From: CAYLSO01 sp964386525
GTDB lineage: Bacteria; Eisenbacteria; RBG-16-71-46; DASYSL01
Direction: 5' to 3'
Assembly (NCBI GenBank): GCA_964386525.1
Contig: CAYLSO010000185.1
Coordinates: 1-6,466 of the forward strand
DNA: 6,466 bases
The notes under the pieces are model-generated. The model saw only the letters and a list, made by a program, of their open reading frames with translations. It was not told the origin of the DNA and searched no databases. Below, one piece after another: positions 1 to 5,415 of the stretch (its first letter is position 1; each line of letters starts with the position of its first letter). The position numbers were made by a program, and so were the translations under genes.

Positions 1-1024
1 GCTTGGCCGCCGCCAGCCCCTCCTGCACGGTGGAGTTGATGTTGGCGAGGCTCTTCACCGGCGAGATGGTGGAGAGCAGCGCCACCAGGAAGAGGAAGAA
101 GTCCGAGGGCCGCAGCGCCCCGGCCTCGTAGATGAGATAGCCGCCGTAGCCCAGCACGCCGGCGGCCAGCGCCACCAGCGTGACCTCGGCGAGCGGACCG
201 GAGAGCGCCCCCAGGCGACGCAGGCGCACGTAGGCGCGGTAGTAGCGCTGGTTCTCCTCGGCGAAGCGCCGCTTCTCGTAGTCCTCGCCGCCGAAGGCCT
301 TCACCACCCGGATGTTGCCGATGGTCTCGGTGAGCACGCCGGTGAGCGACCCGAGGCGCTCCTGCATGATCTCCGAGCGGCGGTGCATGCGCCGCCCCAG
401 GGCGATGACCAGGATGGCCACCGGCGGCACCAGCAGCAGGCTGACCAGCGCCAACTGCCACGACGCCCAGAAGATCCAGAACAGGCAGACGACGAGGAAC
501 AGGCCGTCCTTGATCAGGTTCGACACGCCGGCGGCGAGCGCGCCGCGCACGAACTGCACGTCGTTGACGACCCGCGAGGTCAGCTCGCCGACCCGCTCGC
601 CGTGGAAGAAGCGCAGCGACAGGCGGTGCAGGTGGGCGTAGAGGTCGCGCCGCAGGTCGCGCACCACCGATTGCTCCACCGACACCATGAGGTAGGACTG
701 CAGGTAGTCGAAGAGGTTCTTGAGCAAGAAGGCCACGCCCAGCGCCACGGTGATGCGGGTCAGGGCGGCGCGCGGGTCGTCGGCCGTCAGCCACGGCAGG
801 AGCCATTCCTTGAGCGGACCGGGCCAGCGGGCGCTGAGCAGCGCGGCGCCGGGCAGGCCGCCGGCGGCCGGCACGCGCCCGCCGAAGAGCACCTGCGTGA
901 AGGGGCTGATGAGCCCCAGGGAGAGGCCGCTGGCGGCGCCGTAGCCGAGCATGCAGAGCAACGCCACCGCGATGCGGCGCGCGTAGGGCCGCAGGTAGCC
1001 GGCCAGGCGCAGCAGGTCTCTCAT
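1..1024 (-). CDS. msbA: MsbA-type lipid A/lipid ABC exporter, membrane domain only (3' end outside window)
   Basis: This is an ABC half-transporter that would flip lipid A-core from the inner to the outer leaflet of the cytoplasmic membrane, using ATP as a homodimer. The 341 visible residues cover the exporter membrane domain. Hydrophobic segments lie at about 17-45 (TM1), 90-114 (TM2), 170-208 (TM3 and TM4 close together), 279-300 (TM5) and 307-325 (TM6). Family signatures include RFFHGERVGELTSRVVNDV (138-156), the coupling-helix region around ETIGNIRVVKAFGGE (233-247) and the pre-nucleotide-binding stretch SPVKSLANINSTVQEGLAAA (321-340). The ATP-binding domain lies past position 1. The loop between TM1 and TM2 (about 47-89) is longer than in E. 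coli MsbA. The ATG at 1024 overlaps the upstream stop as ATGA; only a weak G-run precedes it. The lipid A context supports MsbA over a drug exporter, but substrate specificity is inferred from neighbours. Confidence 0.88.
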   Translation of the reverse strand, partial: MRDLLRLAGYLRPYARRIAVALLCMLGYGAASGLSLGLISPFTQVLFGGRVPAAGGLPGAALLSARWPGPLKEWLLPWLTADDPRAALTRITVALGVAFLLKNLFDYLQSYLMVSVEQSVVRDLRRDLYAHLHRLSLRFFHGERVGELTSRVVNDVQFVRGALAAGVSNLIKDGLFLVVCLFWIFWASWQLALVSLLLVPPVAILVIALGRRMHRRSEIMQERLGSLTGVLTETIGNIRVVKAFGGEDYEKRRFAEENQRYYRAYVRLRRLGALSGPLAEVTLVALAAGVLGYGGYLIYEAGALRPSDFFLFLVALLSTISPVKSLANINSTVQEGLAAAK

Positions 1025-1386
1025 CGGGCCCCCGGCGGCTCGAGCTCGGTGCGCAGCTCGAGGCCGCCCTCGAAGTCCTCGAGACGGTCGCTCGGCTCGC
1101 GCCCGAGCAGGCCGGCGCCGACGAGGTGGAAGACGACGCGCCCGGCGTCGAGACTGGTGACCAGGCCCCACTCGTGCAGCACCGTGTAGGCCAGCGGGCC
1201 GTACTGGTCGCGGGCCAGCCCGATCACTCCGCGCAGCAGCTCCTGGCCGGAGACGTGGCGCGGCCGCGGCAGGCGGGTCACCACGCCGTCGAGGGCCTGC
1301 ATGACGAACAGGTAGGCCTCGCGCCGATAGCGCGGGTCGCGCTCGCGGATCCCGTCGATGAGGTCGAAGAAGCTGGGCTCGGACAT
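1021..1386 (-). CDS. Minf_1886-family protein (Verruc_Plancto-restricted, TIGR04138-like), unknown function
   Basis: This 121-residue soluble protein has no signal peptide, membrane segment or cysteine. It looks like the uncharacterised family known as Minf_1886 or 'Verruc_Plancto-restricted protein'. Hallmarks as I recall them are a start of the type FFDLIDGIRERDPRYRREAY (6-25), the core RHVSGQELLRG (43-53), YGPLAYTVLHEWG (62-74), VVFHLVGAGLLG (84-95) and an acidic end with EDFEGG (103-108). No enzyme active site is evident; mostly helical content with charged ends would suit a small binding or regulatory protein, but that is a guess. The ATG at 1386 fits the family start; the frame stays open upstream, but that part reads as nonsense within nadB. 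No Shine-Dalgarno is seen. Its TGA overlaps the msbA ATG as ATGA, so the two are probably co-translated. The family assignment is from memory of its motifs. Confidence 0.8.
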   Translation of the reverse strand: MSEPSFFDLIDGIRERDPRYRREAYLFVMQALDGVVTRLPRPRHVSGQELLRGVIGLARDQYGPLAYTVLHEWGLVTSLDAGRVVFHLVGAGLLGREPSDRLEDFEGGLELRTELEPPGAR

Positions 1387-1478
1387 GGAACTGGCGCCAT
1401 CATAGGGTGGCGCGGTCCGCGAGGCCAGAGGGGGCCGGACGGCGGCCCCGGCGGCGCGGCCGGGTGGCGCGGCCGGTC
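1387..1478 (-). other. 92-bp intergenic gap between nadB and the Minf_1886-family gene
   Basis: This is the only real gap in the window. On the minus strand it holds an 11-bp direct repeat, CCGCGCCACCC, at 1472-1462 and again at 1415-1405. An 11-bp near-palindrome, CGCGGACCGCG (1421-1411), is symmetric apart from its centre base. A -10-like hexamer TATGAT lies at 1404-1399. GC-rich segments could form hairpins, but no T-run follows any of them, so no intrinsic terminator is called. No open reading frame of its own and no clear ribosome binding site before the next ATG are seen. Confidence 0.6.
1399..1427 (-). promoter_or_regulatory. Possible internal promoter for the Minf_1886-msbA pair
   Basis: TATGAT (1404-1399) matches five of six bases of the TATAAT consensus in an otherwise extremely GC-rich gap. 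The -35 candidate at 17 bp spacing, TGGCCT (1427-1422), matches only three of six bases. A start about 7 nt after the -10 box would leave a leader of only about 5 nt before the ATG at 1386, which would fit a nearly leaderless message and the absence of a Shine-Dalgarno sequence. The near-palindrome at 1421-1411 sits in the spacer. This is a weak prediction by eye. Confidence 0.25.
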
Positions 1479-3125
1479 CTACTGTGGGTCGCGGGGGCCG
1501 CGCGCCAGCACCGTGTCGCGTCGGTAGCACGCCAGGCGCCGCGGGTGGTCGAGGTTGTAGTGCAGCCCGCGGCTCTCCTGGCGCCAGCGCGCGCAGCGCA
1601 CGATCAGCTCGGCCACCAGCGCCAGGTTGCGCAGCTCCACGAGGTCCGCTCCCGGCCGGTAGCGGGCGTGGTCGCGCTCGATGTCGGCCCGCAGGTGGCG
1701 CAGGTGCGCGGCGGCGTTGGTGAGACGCTCGTCGCTGCGCACGATACCGACCATGTCCCACATCAGGCGGCGCACCGCCTCCCAGCGATGGGCCAGGCCC
1801 GCGGCTTCGAGCATCGGCAGGTGACCGGTCGGGCGCCGCGCCGGCACGGACGGCGGGTCGCCATCGCGCGCCAGGGCGTCGAACACGGCGGCCGCGCCGC
1901 GGTGCGCCATCACCACGGCCTCGAGCAGCGAGTTGGAGGCCAGGCGGTTGGCGCCGTGCAGCCCGGTCATCGCCACCTCGCCGATGGCGAACAGGCGCGG
2001 CAGGCTGGTGCGGCCCTCGAGATCGGTGACCACGCCGCCGCACTGGTAGTGGGCGGCGGGCACCACGGGCAGCGGCTCGCGGGTCGGGTCGTGGCCCAGC
2101 TCGAGGCAGCGCTTGTAGATGTTCGGGAAACGCTGGCGGATGCGACGCGCGCCGATCGGGGCCAGGTCGAGCAGGACGAACTTGTCGCCGCGGCGCTTCA
2201 TCTCGCGATCGATGGCGCGCGCCACCACGTCGCGCGGCGCCAGCTCCGCGAGCCGGTGCAGGGCCGGCATGAAGCGCCGTCCGTCGACCGTGTAGAGCCG
2301 CGCCCCCTCGCCGCGCACCGCCTCGGAGATCAGGAACGTGCGGGCCCGCCGGTGGTAGAGGCACGTCGGGTGGAACTGCACGAACTCGAGGTTGGCGACC
2401 GCGGCGCCGGCGCGGTAGGCCATGGCCACGCCGTCGCCGGTGGCGATATCCGGGTTGCTCGTGTAGAGGTAGACCTTGCCGGAGCCGCCGGTCGCCAGCA
2501 CGGTGGCGCGGGCGCGAAAGGCGCGCACGCGACCGCGCTCGCGGTCGAGCACGTAGGCGCCCCAGACGGTGCGGCCGCCCCCGCCTCGGGCCGCGCCGGC
2601 GGCGGGGCGCAAGCCGCGGCGGCCGGGCGCGGACGGCGCGGCGATCAGCTCGACCGCCAGATGATCCTCGAGGAGCGTGACGTTGCGGTGCCCCTGCACG
2701 GCGGCGAGCAGCGCGCGCTCGATCTCTTTGCCGGTGAAGTCGCCGGCGTGGGCCACGCGCCGCACCGAGTGGCCGCCCTCGCGGCCCAGCGAGAGCCCCT
2801 CGCGGTCCATGGAGAAGCGGACGCCGGCGGCGATCAGGTCGCGCAGGCGGTCCGGCCCCTCGCGCACCACGGCGCGCACCACCGCCGGGTGGCAGAGGCC
2901 GGCGCCGACGCGCAGCGTGTCGCGTACGTGCAGCTCGAGCGAATCCCCCGCCCCCGCCACCACCGCGATGCCGCCCTGGGCGTAGTTGGTGCTCGACTCG
3001 AAGTCCTGCTTCTTGGTGGCGACCAGCACGCGCGCCCGGTCGGCCAGGCGCAGCGCCAAGAAGAGCCCGGCGATGCCGCTGCCGAGCACCAGCACGTCGT
3101 AGTCGCCGTCGCGTTCCCGCCTCAT
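1479..3125 (-). CDS. nadB: L-aspartate oxidase
   Basis: NadB is a soluble FAD enzyme oxidising L-aspartate to iminoaspartate, which quinolinate synthase NadA then uses in de novo NAD synthesis; O2 or fumarate re-oxidises the flavin. The 548 residues fit the family (E. coli about 540). Visible are the dinucleotide fold GSGIAG at 15-20, SSTNYAQGG at 44-52, ATGGSG at 211-216, TSNPDIATGDG at 222-232, FHPT at 251-254 (His252), the EAVRGEG arginine at 271, LAPRD at 295-299 (Arg298), HYQCGG at 359-364 (His359) and GANRLASNSL at 391-400 (Arg394). These match the E. coli catalytic residues with a constant offset of eight, as I recall its numbering. The GLHGANR and ESRGLHYNLDHP segments favour NadB over succinate or fumarate flavoproteins. 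Residues about 165-186 are a Gly/Arg/Ala-rich loop. The ATG at 3125 overlaps the lpxK stop as ATGA, with GGAGG just upstream. nadA and nadC are not in the window, so nadB is a metabolic outsider in a lipid A operon. Confidence 0.96.
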   Translation of the reverse strand: MRRERDGDYDVLVLGSGIAGLFLALRLADRARVLVATKKQDFESSTNYAQGGIAVVAGAGDSLELHVRDTLRVGAGLCHPAVVRAVVREGPDRLRDLIAAGVRFSMDREGLSLGREGGHSVRRVAHAGDFTGKEIERALLAAVQGHRNVTLLEDHLAVELIAAPSAPGRRGLRPAAGAARGGGGRTVWGAYVLDRERGRVRAFRARATVLATGGSGKVYLYTSNPDIATGDGVAMAYRAGAAVANLEFVQFHPTCLYHRRARTFLISEAVRGEGARLYTVDGRRFMPALHRLAELAPRDVVARAIDREMKRRGDKFVLLDLAPIGARRIRQRFPNIYKRCLELGHDPTREPLPVVPAAHYQCGGVVTDLEGRTSLPRLFAIGEVAMTGLHGANRLASNSLLEAVVMAHRGAAAVFDALARDGDPPSVPARRPTGHLPMLEAAGLAHRWEAVRRLMWDMVGIVRSDERLTNAAAHLRHLRADIERDHARYRPGADLVELRNLALVAELIVRCARWRQESRGLHYNLDHPRRLACYRRDTVLARGPRDPQ

Positions 3126-4147
3126 CGCGCCTCCGCGGCCGCCAGCACCCGCTCCACGAGGGTTTCCGGCCCCACGTCGCCGTCGAGCCACTCCCATTCC
3201 ACCTCGAGGACCTGCGCCTCGGCCAGCGCCGCCGGGGCCAGCCGCACGGCGTCCTTGGCCGAGACCAGGAGGCGTGCGCCGCCGGCGCGGGCCGCCCGGC
3301 GGGCGTGCTCCCACTCGGCCGGCGTGAAGGCGTGGTGGTCCGCGTAGGATCGCTCCCCCACGACCCGCAGCCCGGCCAGGGTCGCCGCCTCGGCGAGCTC
3401 GCCGGCGCGCGCCAGGCCGCTCACACAGTACACGGGCTGCCCCCCCGGCGGGTGCAGTCCCTCCGCGTCGCGCACGCCCGCGACCCGATGGCGGGCGTGC
3501 AGCAGCGGTCCGCGGAAGCCCGCGGCGCGCACCTGGTCGCGCGCCCGCCGGCGGTCCTCGAGGCCCGCCCGATCGGCGCGCGACAGGACGACCACGTCGG
3601 CGCGAGCGATCGCCTGGGGGGGTTCGCGCAGCGGCCCGGCGGGCAGGCAGCGGCCGTTGCCGAAGGGCCGGCGCGCGTCCAGGAGAACGAGGTCGAGATC
3701 GCGGGCCAGGGCGCGGTGCGCGAAGCCGTCGTCGACCACGATCACGCGCGCGCCCTCGCGGGCCGCGCGGGCCGCTTGCGCGCGCTTGTTCTTGCCCGCG
3801 AAGAGGTGGACCCCGGGGGGCAGCCGCGCGGCGAGCAGCGCCGCCTCGTCGCCTGCCTGGCCGGCGGCCGCCGGACCCCACGGCCGGCAGACGACGGCGG
3901 TCGGCGCGCCGTGCTCCGCCAGCGCGCGGGCCCACCACAGCGCGCACGGCGTCTTGCCGGTGCCGCCGATCTCGAGATTGCCCACGGAAACGACCGCTGC
4001 CCCGGCGACCCGCTGCGCGCGCGCGGCCACGAGCCGCGCGGCGGCGAGCCCCGAACGGTAGAGGCACTCCCCGAAGCGGTCGAGGATTCCCCCGAGGGTC
4101 TTCGAGCCCGGCCGCGCCGGCGGCTGGCGCGAACCCGCAGGGCTCAC
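3122..4147 (-). CDS. lpxK: Tetraacyldisaccharide 4'-kinase
   Basis: LpxK phosphorylates the 4' position of the lipid A disaccharide using ATP, giving lipid IVA, at the inner membrane. The protein has 341 residues, in line with the family (about 330). The Walker A loop is VGNLEIGGTGKTP at 55-67 (Lys65, Thr66). GDEA at 99-102 holds the aspartate that matches the family's catalytic Asp. DDGFAHRAL at 139-147 is the Walker B-like metal site, FGNGRCLPAGPLREP lies at 162-176, DHH at 270-272 carries the likely partner histidine, and AKDAVRL at 297-303 is the C-terminal signature. The start is GTG at 4147, overlapping the waaA stop as GTGA. No good ribosome binding site precedes it, so translational coupling is likely. 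Oddities: the usual RGYG after the second strand is RPWG here, the following loop is short, and the usual TEKD reads SAKD. An amphipathic N-terminal helix (about 18-46) could seat it on the membrane. Frame and length are intact, so it is probably active. Confidence 0.95.
   Translation of the reverse strand: MSPAGSRQPPARPGSKTLGGILDRFGECLYRSGLAAARLVAARAQRVAGAAVVSVGNLEIGGTGKTPCALWWARALAEHGAPTAVVCRPWGPAAAGQAGDEAALLAARLPPGVHLFAGKNKRAQAARAAREGARVIVVDDGFAHRALARDLDLVLLDARRPFGNGRCLPAGPLREPPQAIARADVVVLSRADRAGLEDRRRARDQVRAAGFRGPLLHARHRVAGVRDAEGLHPPGGQPVYCVSGLARAGELAEAATLAGLRVVGERSYADHHAFTPAEWEHARRAARAGGARLLVSAKDAVRLAPAALAEAQVLEVEWEWLDGDVGPETLVERVLAAAEAR
3130..3134 (-). promoter_or_regulatory. Ribosome binding site of nadB
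   Basis: On the minus strand GGAGG (3134-3130) lies inside the last codons of lpxK, 4 nt before the nadB ATG. This is a strong core with slightly short spacing. It fixes the nadB start at 3125 and allows initiation both by coupling to lpxK and on its own. Confidence 0.65.
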
Positions 4148-5400
4148 TCTGGCGCCCAGAGGCCCGACTCGCCGAACCAGTCGAGCGTGCGCGCCGCCGC
4201 GCCGGCGAGCGAAGCGGCGGCGCGCCAGGCCGCCGCCGCCGCCGCGGCCCGGGTCACGGGATCGGCCGTCCAGCGGGCCGCCGCCGCCGCCAATTCCCCT
4301 GGGTCCGCGACGGCCAGCGCCCCGCCCGCGGTCCGCAGCGCCGTCGCGGCCGCCCGGCAGTTCTCCAGCGAGCTTCCCAGGATCACCGGCAGACCGAGGG
4401 CCGCCGGCTCGACGGGATTGTGCCCGCCATACGCCTCGAGGGTGCCGCCTACCACGGCGAAGTCGGCGGCCCGGTAAGCCTGGGGCAGCACGCCGAGCTG
4501 GCGCAGCCAGACGGCGGGCCCGCCCTCGCCCACCCGCCGGCGGGGATCGCCCCAGAGGTCGGGGTGGCGCGGCACGACGAGGGCGCGCAGGTTGTGCGGC
4601 GCGCCGGCGGCGAGGGCGGCGGCGACCCACCGCTCCTCGCCCGGCCGCAGGCTCCCGAAGACGCACCAGACTCCCTCGGGGTCGAGCCCCAGAGCGCGGC
4701 GTGCGGCGCGCCGGTCCGCGTCAGCCAGCGGTGCGCAGGCGGGCGAGCGGTCGAACTTCGTGTTCCCGGTGACGCGGACACGGCCGGCGGGCACGCCGAG
4801 CGCCGTCCAGCGCTCGGCGTCCAGCGCGTCTTGCGCCGCCACGGCCGTGAAGCGCGCCAGGTACGGGCGGAATAGCGAGGCCCAGCGCCGGTAGCGGCGC
4901 CAGGCGCGGTCGGAGAGCCGCGCGTTGGCCACCGCGATGCGCACGTCGCGCTCGAGGGCGGCGGCGAGCCAGGCCGGCCAGATCTCGGTCTCGAGCAGCA
5001 CCAGGCGGCGCACGGAGCGGGGGGCGAGAGCGCGCCGGGCTGCGCCCAGCGACTCGACGGGGGGAGCCGTGACGAAGTGGGCGGGCAGATCGCGCGCCAG
5101 GGCCCGCCGGCCGCCGGGAGTCAGGGCGCTGAGCAGGATCCCCTCGTCGGGCCGCCGGGCTCGCCACTCGGCGACCAGCGGCGGGACGCCGGCCGCCTCC
5201 CCCACCGACGCCGCGTGGATCCAGGTGTCGGCCGGGGGCAGGGCGCGGCCGCGGCGGGCCGCGATGGCGGCCGGGTCCTGCTCCTGCCCCCAGCGCGCCG
5301 ACCACGGCTCGAGCGCGCCGGCCAGCGCCCGGTACCACCAGGGAGGCAGCGGCACGCGGCGCGACGGCGCGGGGTCGTGGCGGGAGCCGGCGCGGGACAT
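4144..5400 (-). CDS. waaA: 3-deoxy-D-manno-octulosonic acid (Kdo) transferase
   Basis: WaaA (KdtA) transfers Kdo from CMP-Kdo to the lipid A precursor at the cytoplasmic side of the inner membrane. With the ATG at 5400 the protein has 418 residues, close to the family's ~420. Motifs in order: SVGE at 65-68, whose Glu68 matches the catalytic base known in the family; SALTPGG at 91-97; ETEIWP at 137-142; ANARLS at 158-163; TGNTKFD at 211-217; FGSLRPGEE at 248-256; VPRHPDL at 276-282; and GGHNPVEP at 325-332. The ATG is preferred because a purine-rich GAGAGAG sits 8 nt upstream. A GTG at 5421 would add seven residues and overlap lpxB by 8 bp. The N-terminus lacks the long hydrophobic anchor of the E. 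coli enzyme and has only a short WWY-containing amphipathic stretch. Whether it adds one, two or more Kdo residues cannot be told. The C-terminal ~50 residues are alanine-rich. Confidence 0.96.
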   Translation of the reverse strand: MSRAGSRHDPAPSRRVPLPPWWYRALAGALEPWSARWGQEQDPAAIAARRGRALPPADTWIHAASVGEAAGVPPLVAEWRARRPDEGILLSALTPGGRRALARDLPAHFVTAPPVESLGAARRALAPRSVRRLVLLETEIWPAWLAAALERDVRIAVANARLSDRAWRRYRRWASLFRPYLARFTAVAAQDALDAERWTALGVPAGRVRVTGNTKFDRSPACAPLADADRRAARRALGLDPEGVWCVFGSLRPGEERWVAAALAAGAPHNLRALVVPRHPDLWGDPRRRVGEGGPAVWLRQLGVLPQAYRAADFAVVGGTLEAYGGHNPVEPAALGLPVILGSSLENCRAAATALRTAGGALAVADPGELAAAAARWTADPVTRAAAAAAAWRAAASLAGAAARTLDWFGESGLWAPE

Positions 5401-5408
5401 GGGCTGTG

Positions 5409-5415
5409 CTCTCTC
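5409..5415 (-). promoter_or_regulatory. Ribosome binding site deciding the waaA start
   Basis: On the minus strand GAGAGAG runs from 5415 to 5409, 8 nt before the ATG at 5400, and overlaps the lpxB TGA stop. This placement favours the ATG over the upstream GTG at 5421 and suggests that ribosomes finishing lpxB feed waaA. The call rests on sequence match and spacing only. Confidence 0.6.

Noticed and set aside
383..1189. 268-codon open frame on the plus strand opposite msbA
   Set aside because: It is rich in Gln, His, Arg and Glu with no family resemblance, and mirrors the codon pattern of the msbA-type gene below it.
1411..1478. Intrinsic terminator after nadB
   Set aside because: GC-rich segments can pair, but no T-tract follows on the minus strand and tight operon structure resumes right after.
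1407..3347. 646-codon open frame on the plus strand opposite nadB
   Set aside because: It is antisense to a clear NadB, has low-complexity Ala/Arg/Gly/His composition and no recognisable domain. Long antisense frames are expected at this GC content.
1479..4067. NadB extended upstream to 862 residues, as a fusion
   Set aside because: The upstream part is out-of-frame lpxK sequence. The GGAGG and ATG at 3125 fit the family start.
4229..4243. Five GCC triplets in waaA as a slippage-prone phase-variation tract
   Set aside because: A triplet change would only add or remove alanines in an alanine-rich helix and would not shift the frame.
3305..4477. 390-codon open frame on the plus strand opposite lpxK and waaA
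   Set aside because: It crosses two well-supported genes on the other strand and has no domain-like motifs.
3122..4666. Longer lpxK start at 4666, giving 514 residues
   Set aside because: The extra N-terminus is a shadow of waaA with no family counterpart. The GTG at 4147 gives the normal length and a typical overlap.
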